This document shows, piece by piece, positions 16,062-24,719 of a stretch of DNA of 35,541 nt (the stretch's first letter is position 1; the number at the start of each line of letters is the position of its first letter). Source of the stretch: Bacteroidales bacterium (lineage in GTDB: Bacteria > Bacteroidota > Bacteroidia > Bacteroidales > JAADJA01). Below the pieces are notes generated by a model. That model saw only the letters and a list, made by a program, of their open reading frames with translations. It was not told where the DNA came from and made no database searches. The DNA is taken from the NCBI GenBank assembly GCA_021740645.1, contig JAIOZL010000046.1:1-35541 (forward strand), written 5' to 3'. Position numbers and translations under genes: made by a program.

Positions 16062-16958
16062 TTATTTCGTTTCTAGGACGGCATACTTTGAAATCTTCCA
16101 GAATTCTTTCGGATCATTAATAACCATATAAGCTATTTTATCTCCCTCTGCTACCCACTCATATGATCCGGAAGGATGCTCAGTTATCAACTGCACTCTC
16201 TCAGCATATACCGGGTAGGATTTTGTTTCAGTAAGATCTATTTTAGTAAAATATTCCTTCGAAACATTGCTTTCCAATGATTTGCTCTTACCTAAACCCA
16301 AAAAGCCTCCGGTTTTTACTATAATTCCTTTTTCCATTAAATCTTTGTAGCTCCCTGACATAATATAAGCTGTATTCATCGCGATTTCCTGCTCTTCTAT
16401 AAGACTTTTTTGAGTTGAAACAACCGTTTCAAGCGTTCCTAATTGCCCGTTCAAATTGGTGATCTCAGAATCTTTTTCCACAAGTTTAGTATTCAGGGCT
16501 AAAATACTTTCATCTCTTTCTTCAATTGCCTGTCCCAGGTATTTGACCTTTTCATTCAGTGCAGCAATTTCAATCCCGGAATTTTTAAGCTTTTTAGATA
16601 AGTCTGCGATCTTTTTTCTGTTTTGCTCAACTAATCCATATACCAACTGGATATCTTCCTGGATTTTTATTTTTTTATCTTTTGCCAACTCCTGGTCGTT
16701 GGTTTGAACATCCAATAGACTTTCTTTTTCTTTTATTAATAAAAGGTCTTTCTCAATCTGGTCAAAAGTATTTACATAGTCATTTACCAATGAATCCCGC
16801 TGATGTAATTTAACTGCCAGATCATTTCCCCTATTCTCTTCCAATTTTAATATCTGGGACTGGTTATCTTGATATTTGTTAAAGTAAATTCCTCCGACTA
16901 CTGCCATGATTACAATAAGGGCTATCAAACTGGTGATTACGACATTTTTTGATTTCAT
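16062..16958 (-). CDS. Membrane-anchored coiled-coil protein
   Basis: The 298-residue product has one N-terminal membrane segment (VVITSLIALIVIMAVVGGIYF, about 6-26), perhaps an uncleaved signal anchor. A long heptad-rich coiled coil runs from about 35 to 195. The globular C-terminal domain (about 200-298) contains GGFLGLGKSKSL, EYFTKIDL, and ends WVAEGDKIAYMVINDPKEFWKISKYAVLETK. The last block resembles a Bacteroidota family sometimes named Cbp1-like collagen-binding adhesin, but I would not rely on that. A Shine-Dalgarno-like TAGGAGAT lies eight bases before the ATG, unusual here. The gap upstream holds two spaced dyads and a possible sigma-54 promoter next to a sigma-54-type regulator gene. 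Confidence 0.8.
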   Translation of the reverse strand: MKSKNVVITSLIALIVIMAVVGGIYFNKYQDNQSQILKLEENRGNDLAVKLHQRDSLVNDYVNTFDQIEKDLLLIKEKESLLDVQTNDQELAKDKKIKIQEDIQLVYGLVEQNRKKIADLSKKLKNSGIEIAALNEKVKYLGQAIEERDESILALNTKLVEKDSEITNLNGQLGTLETVVSTQKSLIEEQEIAMNTAYIMSGSYKDLMEKGIIVKTGGFLGLGKSKSLESNVSKEYFTKIDLTETKSYPVYAERVQLITEHPSGSYEWVAEGDKIAYMVINDPKEFWKISKYAVLETK

Positions 16959-17007
16959 AATTTTAATCTCCTATTTTTAAGTAATTGTTATTTGTAGTAC
17001 TTTATTA

Positions 17008-17025
17008 TCCAAAGGCTATTCCAAA
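17008..17025 (-). promoter_or_regulatory. Possible sigma-54 (-24/-12) promoter
   Basis: The minus strand reads TTTGGAATAGCCTTTGGA. It has GG at the -24 position, ten bases, then TTTGG where the consensus has TTGC. The -24 half fits TTGG; the -12 half has G for C. A start near 16997 would leave a leader of about 38 bases that includes the Shine-Dalgarno-like site of the coiled-coil gene. This is a partial match. Confidence 0.3.
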
Positions 17026-17033
17026 TTCAAAAC

Positions 17034-17045
17034 ATACTTAAGTAT
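17034..17045. promoter_or_regulatory. Perfect 12-bp palindrome ATACTTAAGTAT
   Basis: This self-complementary site lies between the possible sigma-54 promoter and the upstream dyads. It may be an operator. No factor is assigned. Confidence 0.3.
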
Positions 17046-17086
17046 TTGGCTTTGTGAGTTTTAATTTCAGAACGGCTTAGTATAAT

Positions 17087-17119
17087 TATCAAATTGACAG
17101 GAGAATAATCAATTTGACA
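17087..17119. promoter_or_regulatory. Two TCAANTTGA dyads 20 bp apart, candidate enhancer sites
   Basis: TATCAAATTGACA at 17087-17099 and AATCAATTTGACA at 17107-17119 share a palindromic core TCAANTTGA and the half-site TTGACA. Their centres are 20 bp apart, about two helical turns. They lie roughly 95-115 bp upstream of the predicted start of the coiled-coil gene, a normal enhancer distance for NtrC-type activators, and just downstream of such an activator's gene. Binding is inferred, not shown. Confidence 0.45.
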
Positions 17120-17198
17120 AGGGAAGTTAACTTACAAAGACTAACGAAGAAGCCGGAGTTATAGGATAGGTAAAAGAATTATTAAGTGCCTCTGTTGA

Positions 17199-18551
17199 TT
17201 AATTTTCTTTCTCTTCTTTGAACATTCTGTAGATTGTAGATACACTTATATCCAGCTTTTCAGCAACCACTTGCATGTTCTTGTTATATTTTTTCATGAA
17301 GGCTTTTATAATCCTGAGATTGTATTCACGCATCGTTAAATCTTCATTCAGAACTTCAGGAAGGGGATCATCAGATCCAAACAGCAGGTCGGCTGACTCA
17401 ATCAATTCGGAATTGGATAAGGCCGCTGCTAAATCAACTACCGACTTTAATTCTCTCACATTACCCGGGTATTCATAGCTAAGTAGTTTTTTTAGGGCAG
17501 ATTCAGAAAATGACTTCAATCCAATTTCATTTTCCTCACAAAAGCCATTTAAAAATGTGTTGGCCAAAAGAAGAATATCTTTACCACGTTCTCTTAAGGG
17601 AGGAAGTTCAATGGGTAATCCGAGCAAGCGGTAATACAAGTCTTTCCTGAACTGCCCTTTTTTAACTTCTTCCTGAAGATTCCGGTTGGTAGCTACAATA
17701 ATTCTGGCATCAATTTTTACGGGTTTATTACTCCCGATGCGAACAATTTCTTTTTCCTGAATAGCACGTAATAATTTTACCTGGAAACTGGGGTCCATTT
17801 CACCGATCTCATCCAGGAAAAGGGTTCCACCATCAGCTTCTTCAAACTTACCAATTCTACGATAAGAAGCACCTGTAAACGAGCCCTTTTCATGGCCAAA
17901 CAATTCGCTTTCTATCAAATCTGCAGGTATAGCAGCTACATTTACAGGCACAAATTGTTTGTCTTTTCTTTTCGAATTATAATGAATGGCTTTGGCAACC
18001 AGTTCTTTCCCAGTGCCGGTTTCACCAGTAATGGTTACTGTTATATTTGTCTTGATGGCTTTATTCATCAAGTCGAAAACATTTTTTATTACCGGGCTCT
18101 CTCCGACGATGGTTTTAGCGAAATCATACTTTTTCTGTACTTCTTTTCTAAGGGTTCTGATCTCTTTCTTTAAGCCTGCACCTTTCTGCAAATTCCTTAC
18201 TGTATTCAGTAATCGTTCCTTAATATCCTCAGATTTTACAATGTAATCGTATGCACCATGTTTGAGTAAATCCACAACAGTATCAATATCTCCTTGTTCA
18301 GAAATCATGATCACCTGCAAGTCAGGCTGAATATCCCTGATTGCTTTGAGGATATCGAGACCCGTCATATCAGGCAAGCGGTAATCGAGGGTGATCACAT
18401 CAGGTTTAAGATGCAGGTTATCGATACAATCCTTGCCATTAAAAAAATTAACAACTTCAAATTCCGGGTCAAGCCTTAAGGTATGCACTAGAAGGCGGTT
18501 ATACCAATCGTCGTCTTCAACTACAAATATTTTGAAGGCTTTATCGCTCAT
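17199..18551 (-). CDS. Sigma-54-dependent response regulator (NtrC family)
   Basis: The 450-residue activator has a receiver domain (1-120) with phospho-acceptor D56, S84 and K106. The AAA+ domain has Walker A GETGTGKE at 176-183, the sigma-54 contact loop ESELFGHEKGSFTGA with GSFTGA at 223-228 (a tolerated variant of GAFTGA), and Walker B GGTLFLDEIGEM. A Fis-type helix-turn-helix near 420-445 (MQVVAEKLDISVSTIYRMF) binds enhancers. It lies 108 bases downstream of the hybrid kinase gene in the same direction, so the two are probably partners. Its closest candidate target is the coiled-coil gene that follows, whose upstream region has paired dyads. Confidence 0.93.
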   Translation of the reverse strand: MSDKAFKIFVVEDDDWYNRLLVHTLRLDPEFEVVNFFNGKDCIDNLHLKPDVITLDYRLPDMTGLDILKAIRDIQPDLQVIMISEQGDIDTVVDLLKHGAYDYIVKSEDIKERLLNTVRNLQKGAGLKKEIRTLRKEVQKKYDFAKTIVGESPVIKNVFDLMNKAIKTNITVTITGETGTGKELVAKAIHYNSKRKDKQFVPVNVAAIPADLIESELFGHEKGSFTGASYRRIGKFEEADGGTLFLDEIGEMDPSFQVKLLRAIQEKEIVRIGSNKPVKIDARIIVATNRNLQEEVKKGQFRKDLYYRLLGLPIELPPLRERGKDILLLANTFLNGFCEENEIGLKSFSESALKKLLSYEYPGNVRELKSVVDLAAALSNSELIESADLLFGSDDPLPEVLNEDLTMREYNLRIIKAFMKKYNKNMQVVAEKLDISVSTIYRMFKEEKEN

Positions 18552-18579
18552 TCTTGTTAATTTCCAGGATTATTTGATG

Positions 18580-18587
18580 CAAATATA
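18580..18587 (-). promoter_or_regulatory. -7 promoter box of the response regulator gene
   Basis: CAAATATA on the plus strand gives TATATTTG on the minus strand, an exact TAnnTTTG match 29 bases before the start codon. It suggests the regulator can be expressed apart from the kinase gene. Confidence 0.45.
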
Positions 18588-18659
18588 AACATTGTTATCA
18601 TTGGGCATGTTCAAAATCCCCGGCTTAAAATAATTTAATGCGGAGGTAAGCTTATGTGA

Positions 18660-21056
18660 TTATTCATTTTGCAGATACAACAGGATTTCCTTTTTGATCA
18701 GATCAAATTTAGTTTTCGCCTCTTTCGCTTTTTTGAGGAGATTTTCCTGGTTTTGCATTTTTGGGCCATCAATCTCTATCTCTTTTAAAATTTTAACGAG
18801 ACCGGCTGCTGAAAGATGCCTCGAGGGTGAAACCAATTTATGAGCAGCATCAGCGGCTTTATTATAATTTTTCACCTCAATAAAATCAATCATAGCTTTA
18901 TATCCTTCTTCGAAGGAGGAGATATACTTTTCAAGCATTTCTTTAATAAAAGGCTTATCCCCCCCTGAAATCCTTTCAAAGTTTGATAAGTCGAGCAAAG
19001 TTTGTTCTATTTTTTGTTTCTTACTCGTTGCCACCACTTCAATACTCTTGCCGTCAGGTTTATAAGCTACTGTTGCGGATAAGATTTTAAGCAGGTCCAT
19101 TTCAACGAAAGGCTTTGGAAGCCAGGAATTAAAACCTCTCTTTTGCAATGCTTCAAACTGATCTTTGGTTATTGATTCAGCTGTAATTAAAACAATATTA
19201 GTTTTCACTCCGGCCTCTTTTTCAAGCTCCCTGATTTTTGCGGCAGCTGAAAACCCATCCATTTCAGGCATTCTTTTGTCCATCAAAATAAAGTCAAAAG
19301 TGCCCTCTTTAAAACGCTCAACTGCAATATGGCCATTTTCAGCTTCCTTATAATCAATTTCCCATTTTTTAAGAATATTAACTATTAACTTTCGATTGTA
19401 TACTTCATCATCTACGATCAATACTTTAAGTGATTTTACCTTTTCATCCACAGTAATGCCAGTTTTAGTGGATACTGCAATCTTTTCTGCATTCCCGGTC
19501 TTATAAGATAAACTTAAGAGAAAGGTGGTACCCGCAGAATGCCTGCTTTCCACTTTGATTTCGCCGTGATGCAGATCCACGATTTTTTTCACAATGGATA
19601 ATCCCAGCCCTGTACCCCCAAATTTTGAAGTGGTTCCTTCGATTTGAGAAAAATCATTAAAAATCGAATCCAATTTATCCCGCGGAATTCCAATCCCACT
19701 GTCTGACACTTTCACGGTTAAATCACCAGTTCCTGATTTATTATTTGTAAAGTCTATTTCACAAATTACCGAACCTTTACTGGTAAATTTAAGTGCATTA
19801 CCAATTAAGTTGATCAGAACCTGCCTCAGCCGCACAGGATCACCAAAAAGTACCTCCGGAAGATTTTCACCCTGTAAAATCTTGAAGTCTATCGATTTCT
19901 CTTTGGCTTGTGAGTGAAACAATAATTCCACGGTTGTAAGAAGACTTTTAACATTAAAGTGAACCGGCTCAAGATTCATCTTTCCTGATTCGAGCTTTGA
20001 AAAATCAAGAATATCATTAATAATATGTACAAGATGGTCGGATGAAGACTTAATAATATCCAAAGATTGCTGGGTATCTTTATCATGCTTTTTGCCCAAT
20101 AACTGCGTAATAAAACCGGAAATAACATTCAAAGGCGTTCGCACTTCATGGCTGACATTAGCGACGAACATTTCTTTTGCTTTTGCCAGATTTTCAGCTT
20201 CATTTTTCGCTTTGATAAGGGCTTCCTGGTAGAGCGCAGACTTTTTAATATATCTGGAAATAACAAAAATCACAACCAACAACGCAAGAGTAGCTGAGAG
20301 TGCAAACCATCCTATCCAACGGTAAGTTTCTGTTGCCATTTCATCGGCAACTTTTGCCCTTTCCTGCTGAAGCCTGATTTCCTCCTCCTCTATTTTTTTA
20401 ATTAAGGCATACAATTGCATAGTTAATTTACTGCTTGCTCTGGCCAATTGAACTTCTTTAGCCCGAATCTGGATGGCAAGTTGCTTATCCTCTTCACGTA
20501 ATTGTTCTATATTCTGAACAATTTTTTTCTCATCAATTTCAACTTTTTCACTTTTTTTAAAGATCTTTTTGAAAATGTTCCTGTTTTTTCTAAGGCTGTC
20601 CTTTTCAATTTTATTTTCCAGCTCCTTCGAAATAGTGTCGAGATATTGCTCAGCCTGCTTACGATTATATAATGGAAGCATTTCGTTCCAAACCAACACT
20701 TTTTTTTCTACTAAGTCGGCGATGGTATCAATCTTCGCTAAAAATTGGGAATTATCTGCTCCTTCGGCCCTCAGCCGGTTGATTTGATCGTCAGCATTTG
20801 TCACTAAATAAGCGTATGGCTCAAGATCCTTATTGTCCTTTGAATAGGCATACAATCTGATGCCGTTTTCAGCTTTTTCGAGGCTGGTAGCAAGGGATTG
20901 GATCAACGAAAGCTTTACATCCGGCTTGGATTCCCGGTATATATTCTCCACAATCGATGAGATACTTGTATAAGCCAGATAGCCTGTAGCAAGCACTAAT
21001 GCTACACCCACGATAATTAGAAAACCAATTTTTAATTCCAGCCAGATATGTTTCAT
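18660..21056 (-). CDS. Hybrid sensor histidine kinase with receiver and HPt domains
   Basis: The 798-residue protein is a complete phosphorelay chain. Membrane segment 1 is at about 10-30. A helical sensor region of about 215 residues with a Lys-rich patch (about 155-175) follows, then membrane segment 2 at about 248-268 and a coiled linker. The HisKA domain has H303 in FVANVSHEVRTPLN. The ATPase domain has N420 (LIGNALKFT), DSGIGIP and GGTGLGLSIVK. The receiver has D593 (LMDKRMPEMDG), and a C-terminal HPt has H739 (DAAHKLVSPSRHL). The sensor region matches no domain I can name; it is all-helical like CHASE3 or four-helix-bundle sensors. The likely output partner is the NtrC-type regulator downstream. 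Confidence 0.93.
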   Translation of the reverse strand: MKHIWLELKIGFLIIVGVALVLATGYLAYTSISSIVENIYRESKPDVKLSLIQSLATSLEKAENGIRLYAYSKDNKDLEPYAYLVTNADDQINRLRAEGADNSQFLAKIDTIADLVEKKVLVWNEMLPLYNRKQAEQYLDTISKELENKIEKDSLRKNRNIFKKIFKKSEKVEIDEKKIVQNIEQLREEDKQLAIQIRAKEVQLARASSKLTMQLYALIKKIEEEEIRLQQERAKVADEMATETYRWIGWFALSATLALLVVIFVISRYIKKSALYQEALIKAKNEAENLAKAKEMFVANVSHEVRTPLNVISGFITQLLGKKHDKDTQQSLDIIKSSSDHLVHIINDILDFSKLESGKMNLEPVHFNVKSLLTTVELLFHSQAKEKSIDFKILQGENLPEVLFGDPVRLRQVLINLIGNALKFTSKGSVICEIDFTNNKSGTGDLTVKVSDSGIGIPRDKLDSIFNDFSQIEGTTSKFGGTGLGLSIVKKIVDLHHGEIKVESRHSAGTTFLLSLSYKTGNAEKIAVSTKTGITVDEKVKSLKVLIVDDEVYNRKLIVNILKKWEIDYKEAENGHIAVERFKEGTFDFILMDKRMPEMDGFSAAAKIRELEKEAGVKTNIVLITAESITKDQFEALQKRGFNSWLPKPFVEMDLLKILSATVAYKPDGKSIEVVATSKKQKIEQTLLDLSNFERISGGDKPFIKEMLEKYISSFEEGYKAMIDFIEVKNYNKAADAAHKLVSPSRHLSAAGLVKILKEIEIDGPKMQNQENLLKKAKEAKTKFDLIKKEILLYLQNE

Positions 21057-21134
21057 TTGATCAATGATAAAATGATGAAATGCTTAAATGATAAAATATT
21101 GAACTCTAAGAAAATTAAATATTTGGTATTACAA

Positions 21135-21142
21135 CAAAGATA
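21135..21142 (-). promoter_or_regulatory. -7 promoter box of the hybrid kinase gene
   Basis: CAAAGATA on the plus strand gives TATCTTTG on the minus strand, an exact TAnnTTTG match. It predicts a leader of about 70 bases containing the imperfect AAATGATAAAAT repeats at 21063-21100. Confidence 0.45.
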
Positions 21143-21224
21143 ATCAGGATTATATTGTTATTAAACAGGAAAATTGTAAAGTGAGGAAAGTCTCTACCGG
21201 GGAGACGCTAAGATTAATTAAAAT

Positions 21225-22508
21225 TTAAAACCGGTACCCTATGCCCATCTTAATTCGTGGTTGGCTCTCCTGAACATTGGGTTCCGTATTCAAAAAATAT
21301 TCATACCCAAGCTGGATATCATAATACATATGTTTACCAAAAAACCGCTGCCAGCCTATTGCGCCATAAATAATGGGCTGAGATTCCCATTTTTTTTGAT
21401 AATCAGCTTTCGATATATTATACAATCCACCAATTGTAATGTAGTTTGCCGAAAGACTATTTCCTGTTTTCCCTTGCAGCATTCTTCTCTTAAGGTTATA
21501 GTACCACCTTCCCTCAAGCTGAAATCCAAAACGCCAAAAATCGGAATTATTAAAAGAATCATTATAACTGAAGTAATATTCTGAATAACCGTATATACCG
21601 TTTGCTTCGGTATTGATTGAAAATGCGGAATTCCCAACCTTCCGTTCAAAGGCAATATTTGGATTTATTGCTATTCGATTTAAAAACTCAGATAAGTGTA
21701 AGGATAATAAGCTTGAAACATTTGATTTGAGAGCAAAATTGCTTGCATCGTAACACTTGAGTACAGGACATAATTTATTGCCATCAAGCATAAATTTATC
21801 CTTAGTAAAAGCAAGTCCCATATTTACGTAGGTACTAAAAATAAAAGATGGTGATAGCTTTACATTTAACTTGTTTGAAAGACCTACCTCAAAACCCATA
21901 TCAGCATGGCCGTTTTTTAAAAACCGGCGCTGCATTCCCCATTTCAAATAGCCTGAGATCGCTGACCTGGATTTAGGCGATGTGAAATCTTCCCAATCGC
22001 TAAATCCTTTGTTGACCCAATAGCGGGTATAAGCAACCCCAATGGAAATATAGTTGTCGGACATATTCCGGGCAACATTTTTTTGTTGTATTCTTTTATT
22101 TAACCTATAATACCACTTCGATTCAATTGATGTGTGAACCCCATGATTCAAAGGAAATTCAGAAGGGACTTCATTGTATAATTGCTCCAAACCCAGCTCA
22201 AGTGTTAAACTTGGTGCTATTCTTTTTTCGACACCGACCTTCATATAATTCCTGTACCTGTACAGGTCGGTAAGGGTTGTATTGACTTTAAACAACCATG
22301 ATGTTTCCTCATGCATCATAAAGGCATATTCCATGGGTGAAATGTATTTAAGAATGGTATCCTGATTATTAGTCAGCCCATAACTTATTGAATCTTTTTG
22401 TGCCTGAATAAAGCCTGGAAGAAACAGTAACATCAAAAGCAATAGAGCAATTACATTGCTATATCTCCCTTTTTCTACATCAGATGTTTTATTAATATAT
22501 ATTTTCAT
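21225..22508 (-). CDS. Outer-membrane beta-barrel-like protein, paralogue 1
   Basis: The 427-residue protein has a signal peptide ending FIQAQ at about 37. The block SPMEYAFMMHEETSWLFKVNTTL (about 58-80) is shared with the next protein. Alternating strands fill the rest, and the end RIKMGIGYRF is a typical outer-membrane beta-signal. A Tyr/Arg-rich unit occurs twice inside the protein: WYYRLNKRIQQKNVARNMSDNYISIGV and WYYNLKRRMLQGKTGNSLSANYITIGG, an internal duplication. A Cys pair (LCPVLKC) is conserved in the paralogue. It is the last gene of the ECF sigma operon, 29 bases after its paralogue. I know no functional family; surface or envelope-stress roles are guesses. Confidence 0.8.
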   Translation of the reverse strand: MKIYINKTSDVEKGRYSNVIALLLLMLLFLPGFIQAQKDSISYGLTNNQDTILKYISPMEYAFMMHEETSWLFKVNTTLTDLYRYRNYMKVGVEKRIAPSLTLELGLEQLYNEVPSEFPLNHGVHTSIESKWYYRLNKRIQQKNVARNMSDNYISIGVAYTRYWVNKGFSDWEDFTSPKSRSAISGYLKWGMQRRFLKNGHADMGFEVGLSNKLNVKLSPSFIFSTYVNMGLAFTKDKFMLDGNKLCPVLKCYDASNFALKSNVSSLLSLHLSEFLNRIAINPNIAFERKVGNSAFSINTEANGIYGYSEYYFSYNDSFNNSDFWRFGFQLEGRWYYNLKRRMLQGKTGNSLSANYITIGGLYNISKADYQKKWESQPIIYGAIGWQRFFGKHMYYDIQLGYEYFLNTEPNVQESQPRIKMGIGYRF

Positions 22509-22537
22509 TTTCCTAAATAATTCTGAATAATAATTAA

Positions 22538-23806
22538 CTAAAACTTATAGCCAAGGGCAATTTTTATTCTGGGTTCAATCCTACTGTAATCGTACGCAGT
22601 TTTATCTCTATACTCCAGCCCCAACTGCACGTCAAAATATAAATGCTTACCAATTAAACGTTGCCATCCAGCAACAACATAATAAGAGGGATCGAAAGAC
22701 TGCTCATAACTGTAAGGTGGTTCATTATATATGAATGCTGCACCGCCACCAATATAATTAGCTGATAAACTATTTCCCGTTTTACCATTTAACATTCTTC
22801 TTTTTAGGTTGTAATAATACCTGGCTTCAAGGGCCATATTGGCTTGCCAATTTCTAATATACCCCGTTCCTGCATCATATCCCGGAGCATAATAACTTGA
22901 AGTCATTGTTCGATCATATTCAGTGTATGATAATCCACCTTGAATTTCAGCATTAATAGAAAAAGGCGTTTTGCCGACTTTATATTCAAAAGCCAGATGT
23001 GGTGTAAGACTGATAGAGTTTATTTGATCCGATAATGAGAGTGAAAACAGGCCTGTCAAATTTGATTTTATGATAAACTTATGCGACTTGTAACAATTGA
23101 GGATAGCACATAATTTATCATGATTTAAAGGAAGTTTATCCTTTGTGTAACTAAGCCCCAAATCAACAAAAGTTGAAATTGCAAAAGAGGGAGAATTTGA
23201 TTCTGTCGTTCCAAATACATAATTCATCCTCAAACCAAAATCAGCATGACCATACTTCAAAAACCTACGTTGTAAGCCCCATTTCGCATATACTGAGGTA
23301 TAATCAAAACTCTCATTGTTTTCATTGTATTTAACCCGGGTTTGGGCTTGTGAAACTCCCAAAGCAAAGTAATTATCCGACATGCTTCGTGCAAGTTTAT
23401 TATTACGAATTCTTTTATTCAAGCGGTAATACCATCTACCTTCAATCGAGCCACCAAGAATTACTGTTGTGAAACCGTAAGATGAATATGTAAAATCAGC
23501 GTCTACTGTAAAACTGGGACTAATACGCTTTTCTGCACCAATTTTTATCATTCCAACACCTCTCCCGTATCCAAAATTTACCGTAGAATTTAGCTTTAAT
23601 AACCACGAGGTTTCTTCATGCATCATAAAGGCATATTCGAGGGGTGTTAAATTATCAATAATGCTATCGGGGTGAATGGATTTTGTATCACCCTTAAGCT
23701 CATTTTGTGAAAAAAGCTTATTTCCCGTTAACATGCAACCCACCAAAGCAAGTAAAATTAAGATTAACTGTGTCCGATTTATTATTTCTTTCCTCTTGTT
23801 TTTCAT
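22538..23806 (-). CDS. Outer-membrane beta-barrel-like protein, paralogue 2
   Basis: The 422-residue paralogue of the adjacent barrel protein has a signal peptide (about 1-34, ending LFSQ). The shared block TPLEYAFMMHEETSWLLKLNSTV is at about 54-76. The unit WYYRLNKRIRNNKLARSMSDNYFALGV reappears as YYYNLKRRMLNGKTGNSLSANYIGGGA. The conserved Cys pair is LCAILNC, and the Phe-terminated end is RIKIALGYKF. The two proteins match through their whole length, so this is a tandem duplication with divergence. It starts six bases after the DUF4097-like gene. Confidence 0.8.
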   Translation of the reverse strand: MKNKRKEIINRTQLILILLALVGCMLTGNKLFSQNELKGDTKSIHPDSIIDNLTPLEYAFMMHEETSWLLKLNSTVNFGYGRGVGMIKIGAEKRISPSFTVDADFTYSSYGFTTVILGGSIEGRWYYRLNKRIRNNKLARSMSDNYFALGVSQAQTRVKYNENNESFDYTSVYAKWGLQRRFLKYGHADFGLRMNYVFGTTESNSPSFAISTFVDLGLSYTKDKLPLNHDKLCAILNCYKSHKFIIKSNLTGLFSLSLSDQINSISLTPHLAFEYKVGKTPFSINAEIQGGLSYTEYDRTMTSSYYAPGYDAGTGYIRNWQANMALEARYYYNLKRRMLNGKTGNSLSANYIGGGAAFIYNEPPYSYEQSFDPSYYVVAGWQRLIGKHLYFDVQLGLEYRDKTAYDYSRIEPRIKIALGYKF

Positions 23807-23812
23807 ACTTTT

Positions 23813-24715
23813 TTAACGTAAAATGCTGAGTGAGCCTGTGTTTAAATATATATCAATTAATACCCCTTCTGAATTTTTAACCGTATTGGATTTTATTTCA
23901 TCCTTATCATTTCGTAGCAGGTCTAACATCAGGTCTTTGGGTGTATTTAAATCCGCTTTTTTCAAATCCAAAATAAAGTTGAAACGATCATATACTTTTG
24001 ATTTAATTTCAATCTTCGACTTGTCAGCCACAATCTTAACTGCATTCCCATTATCAATATCTGATAAAATTATTTCCGCCACCGAGGCATTAATATCGAT
24101 GGAGCCGGTCAAATCAGAAATATTAATATCCGACCGATTCGATTTTACTTTTAGACCCCCTTCTATTTGCGTGGCCACAAGATCACCAAAGGTGGTTTTA
24201 ACATAAATATTTCCCTTAATTCCTGTGAGGTCAATAATACTGAATTCGCTTTCGATATTTAACTTCGAGCTTATGTTTTCAATCTTAATTTTACCAAAAT
24301 AATTTTGAATTAATAAAGGGCAATTTTGAGGAATTTTGATTTTGTATATGCTTTTGATATCAGATTCAGGTTTCGACTCATCCCGCGCCAATTCAATATA
24401 ATTCCGTAGAATGATCTTTTTTCCGAGATCTTCACTGAGCCATTTCATCTTACGAAGATCCGTTTCGGCAATTTCCCGGTTCTCATGTTTGGCTATAAAA
24501 CTTATTTCAATTTCAATCGAATTGCTTGCTGATGAAGTACAATAAACATCAGCTTTTTCAGCATTAATTTGTAATGTCTGGCCAGCTTCCCAAAGCATGG
24601 TTTCCATAATTGTTTTGGAAACTACCTGCACCTTAACCTGGGCCCTGACGATACTCAGCCCGCTTAAAAGCAGAAATAAAATAGAAAACACCTTTATGTG
24701 AAGCGGTCTTAACAT
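23813..24715 (-). CDS. DUF4097-like secreted beta-helix protein (putative adhesin family)
   Basis: The 300-residue protein has a signal peptide (about 1-25, SGLSIVRAQ). It then shows a repeated short-strand pattern of the kind seen in DUF4097/putative adhesin domains: NYFGKIKIENISSKLNIESEF, LTGIKGNIYVKTTFGDLVATQIEGGLKVKS, ISDLTGSIDINASVAEIILSDI. Such right-handed beta-helix proteins are common beside ECF sigma/anti-sigma pairs in Bacteroidota. It lies four bases after the membrane protein upstream and six before the first barrel gene, so all five genes are surely one transcript. Ligand or role is unknown. Confidence 0.75.
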   Translation of the reverse strand: MLRPLHIKVFSILFLLLSGLSIVRAQVKVQVVSKTIMETMLWEAGQTLQINAEKADVYCTSSASNSIEIEISFIAKHENREIAETDLRKMKWLSEDLGKKIILRNYIELARDESKPESDIKSIYKIKIPQNCPLLIQNYFGKIKIENISSKLNIESEFSIIDLTGIKGNIYVKTTFGDLVATQIEGGLKVKSNRSDINISDLTGSIDINASVAEIILSDIDNGNAVKIVADKSKIEIKSKVYDRFNFILDLKKADLNTPKDLMLDLLRNDKDEIKSNTVKNSEGVLIDIYLNTGSLSILR

Positions 24716-24719
24716 TGGA

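Noticed and set aside
21190..21206. GTCTC/GAGAC hairpin after the last barrel gene as a terminator
   Set aside because: The stem is only five bp and the T-run on the minus strand is three bases, so it is too weak to call.
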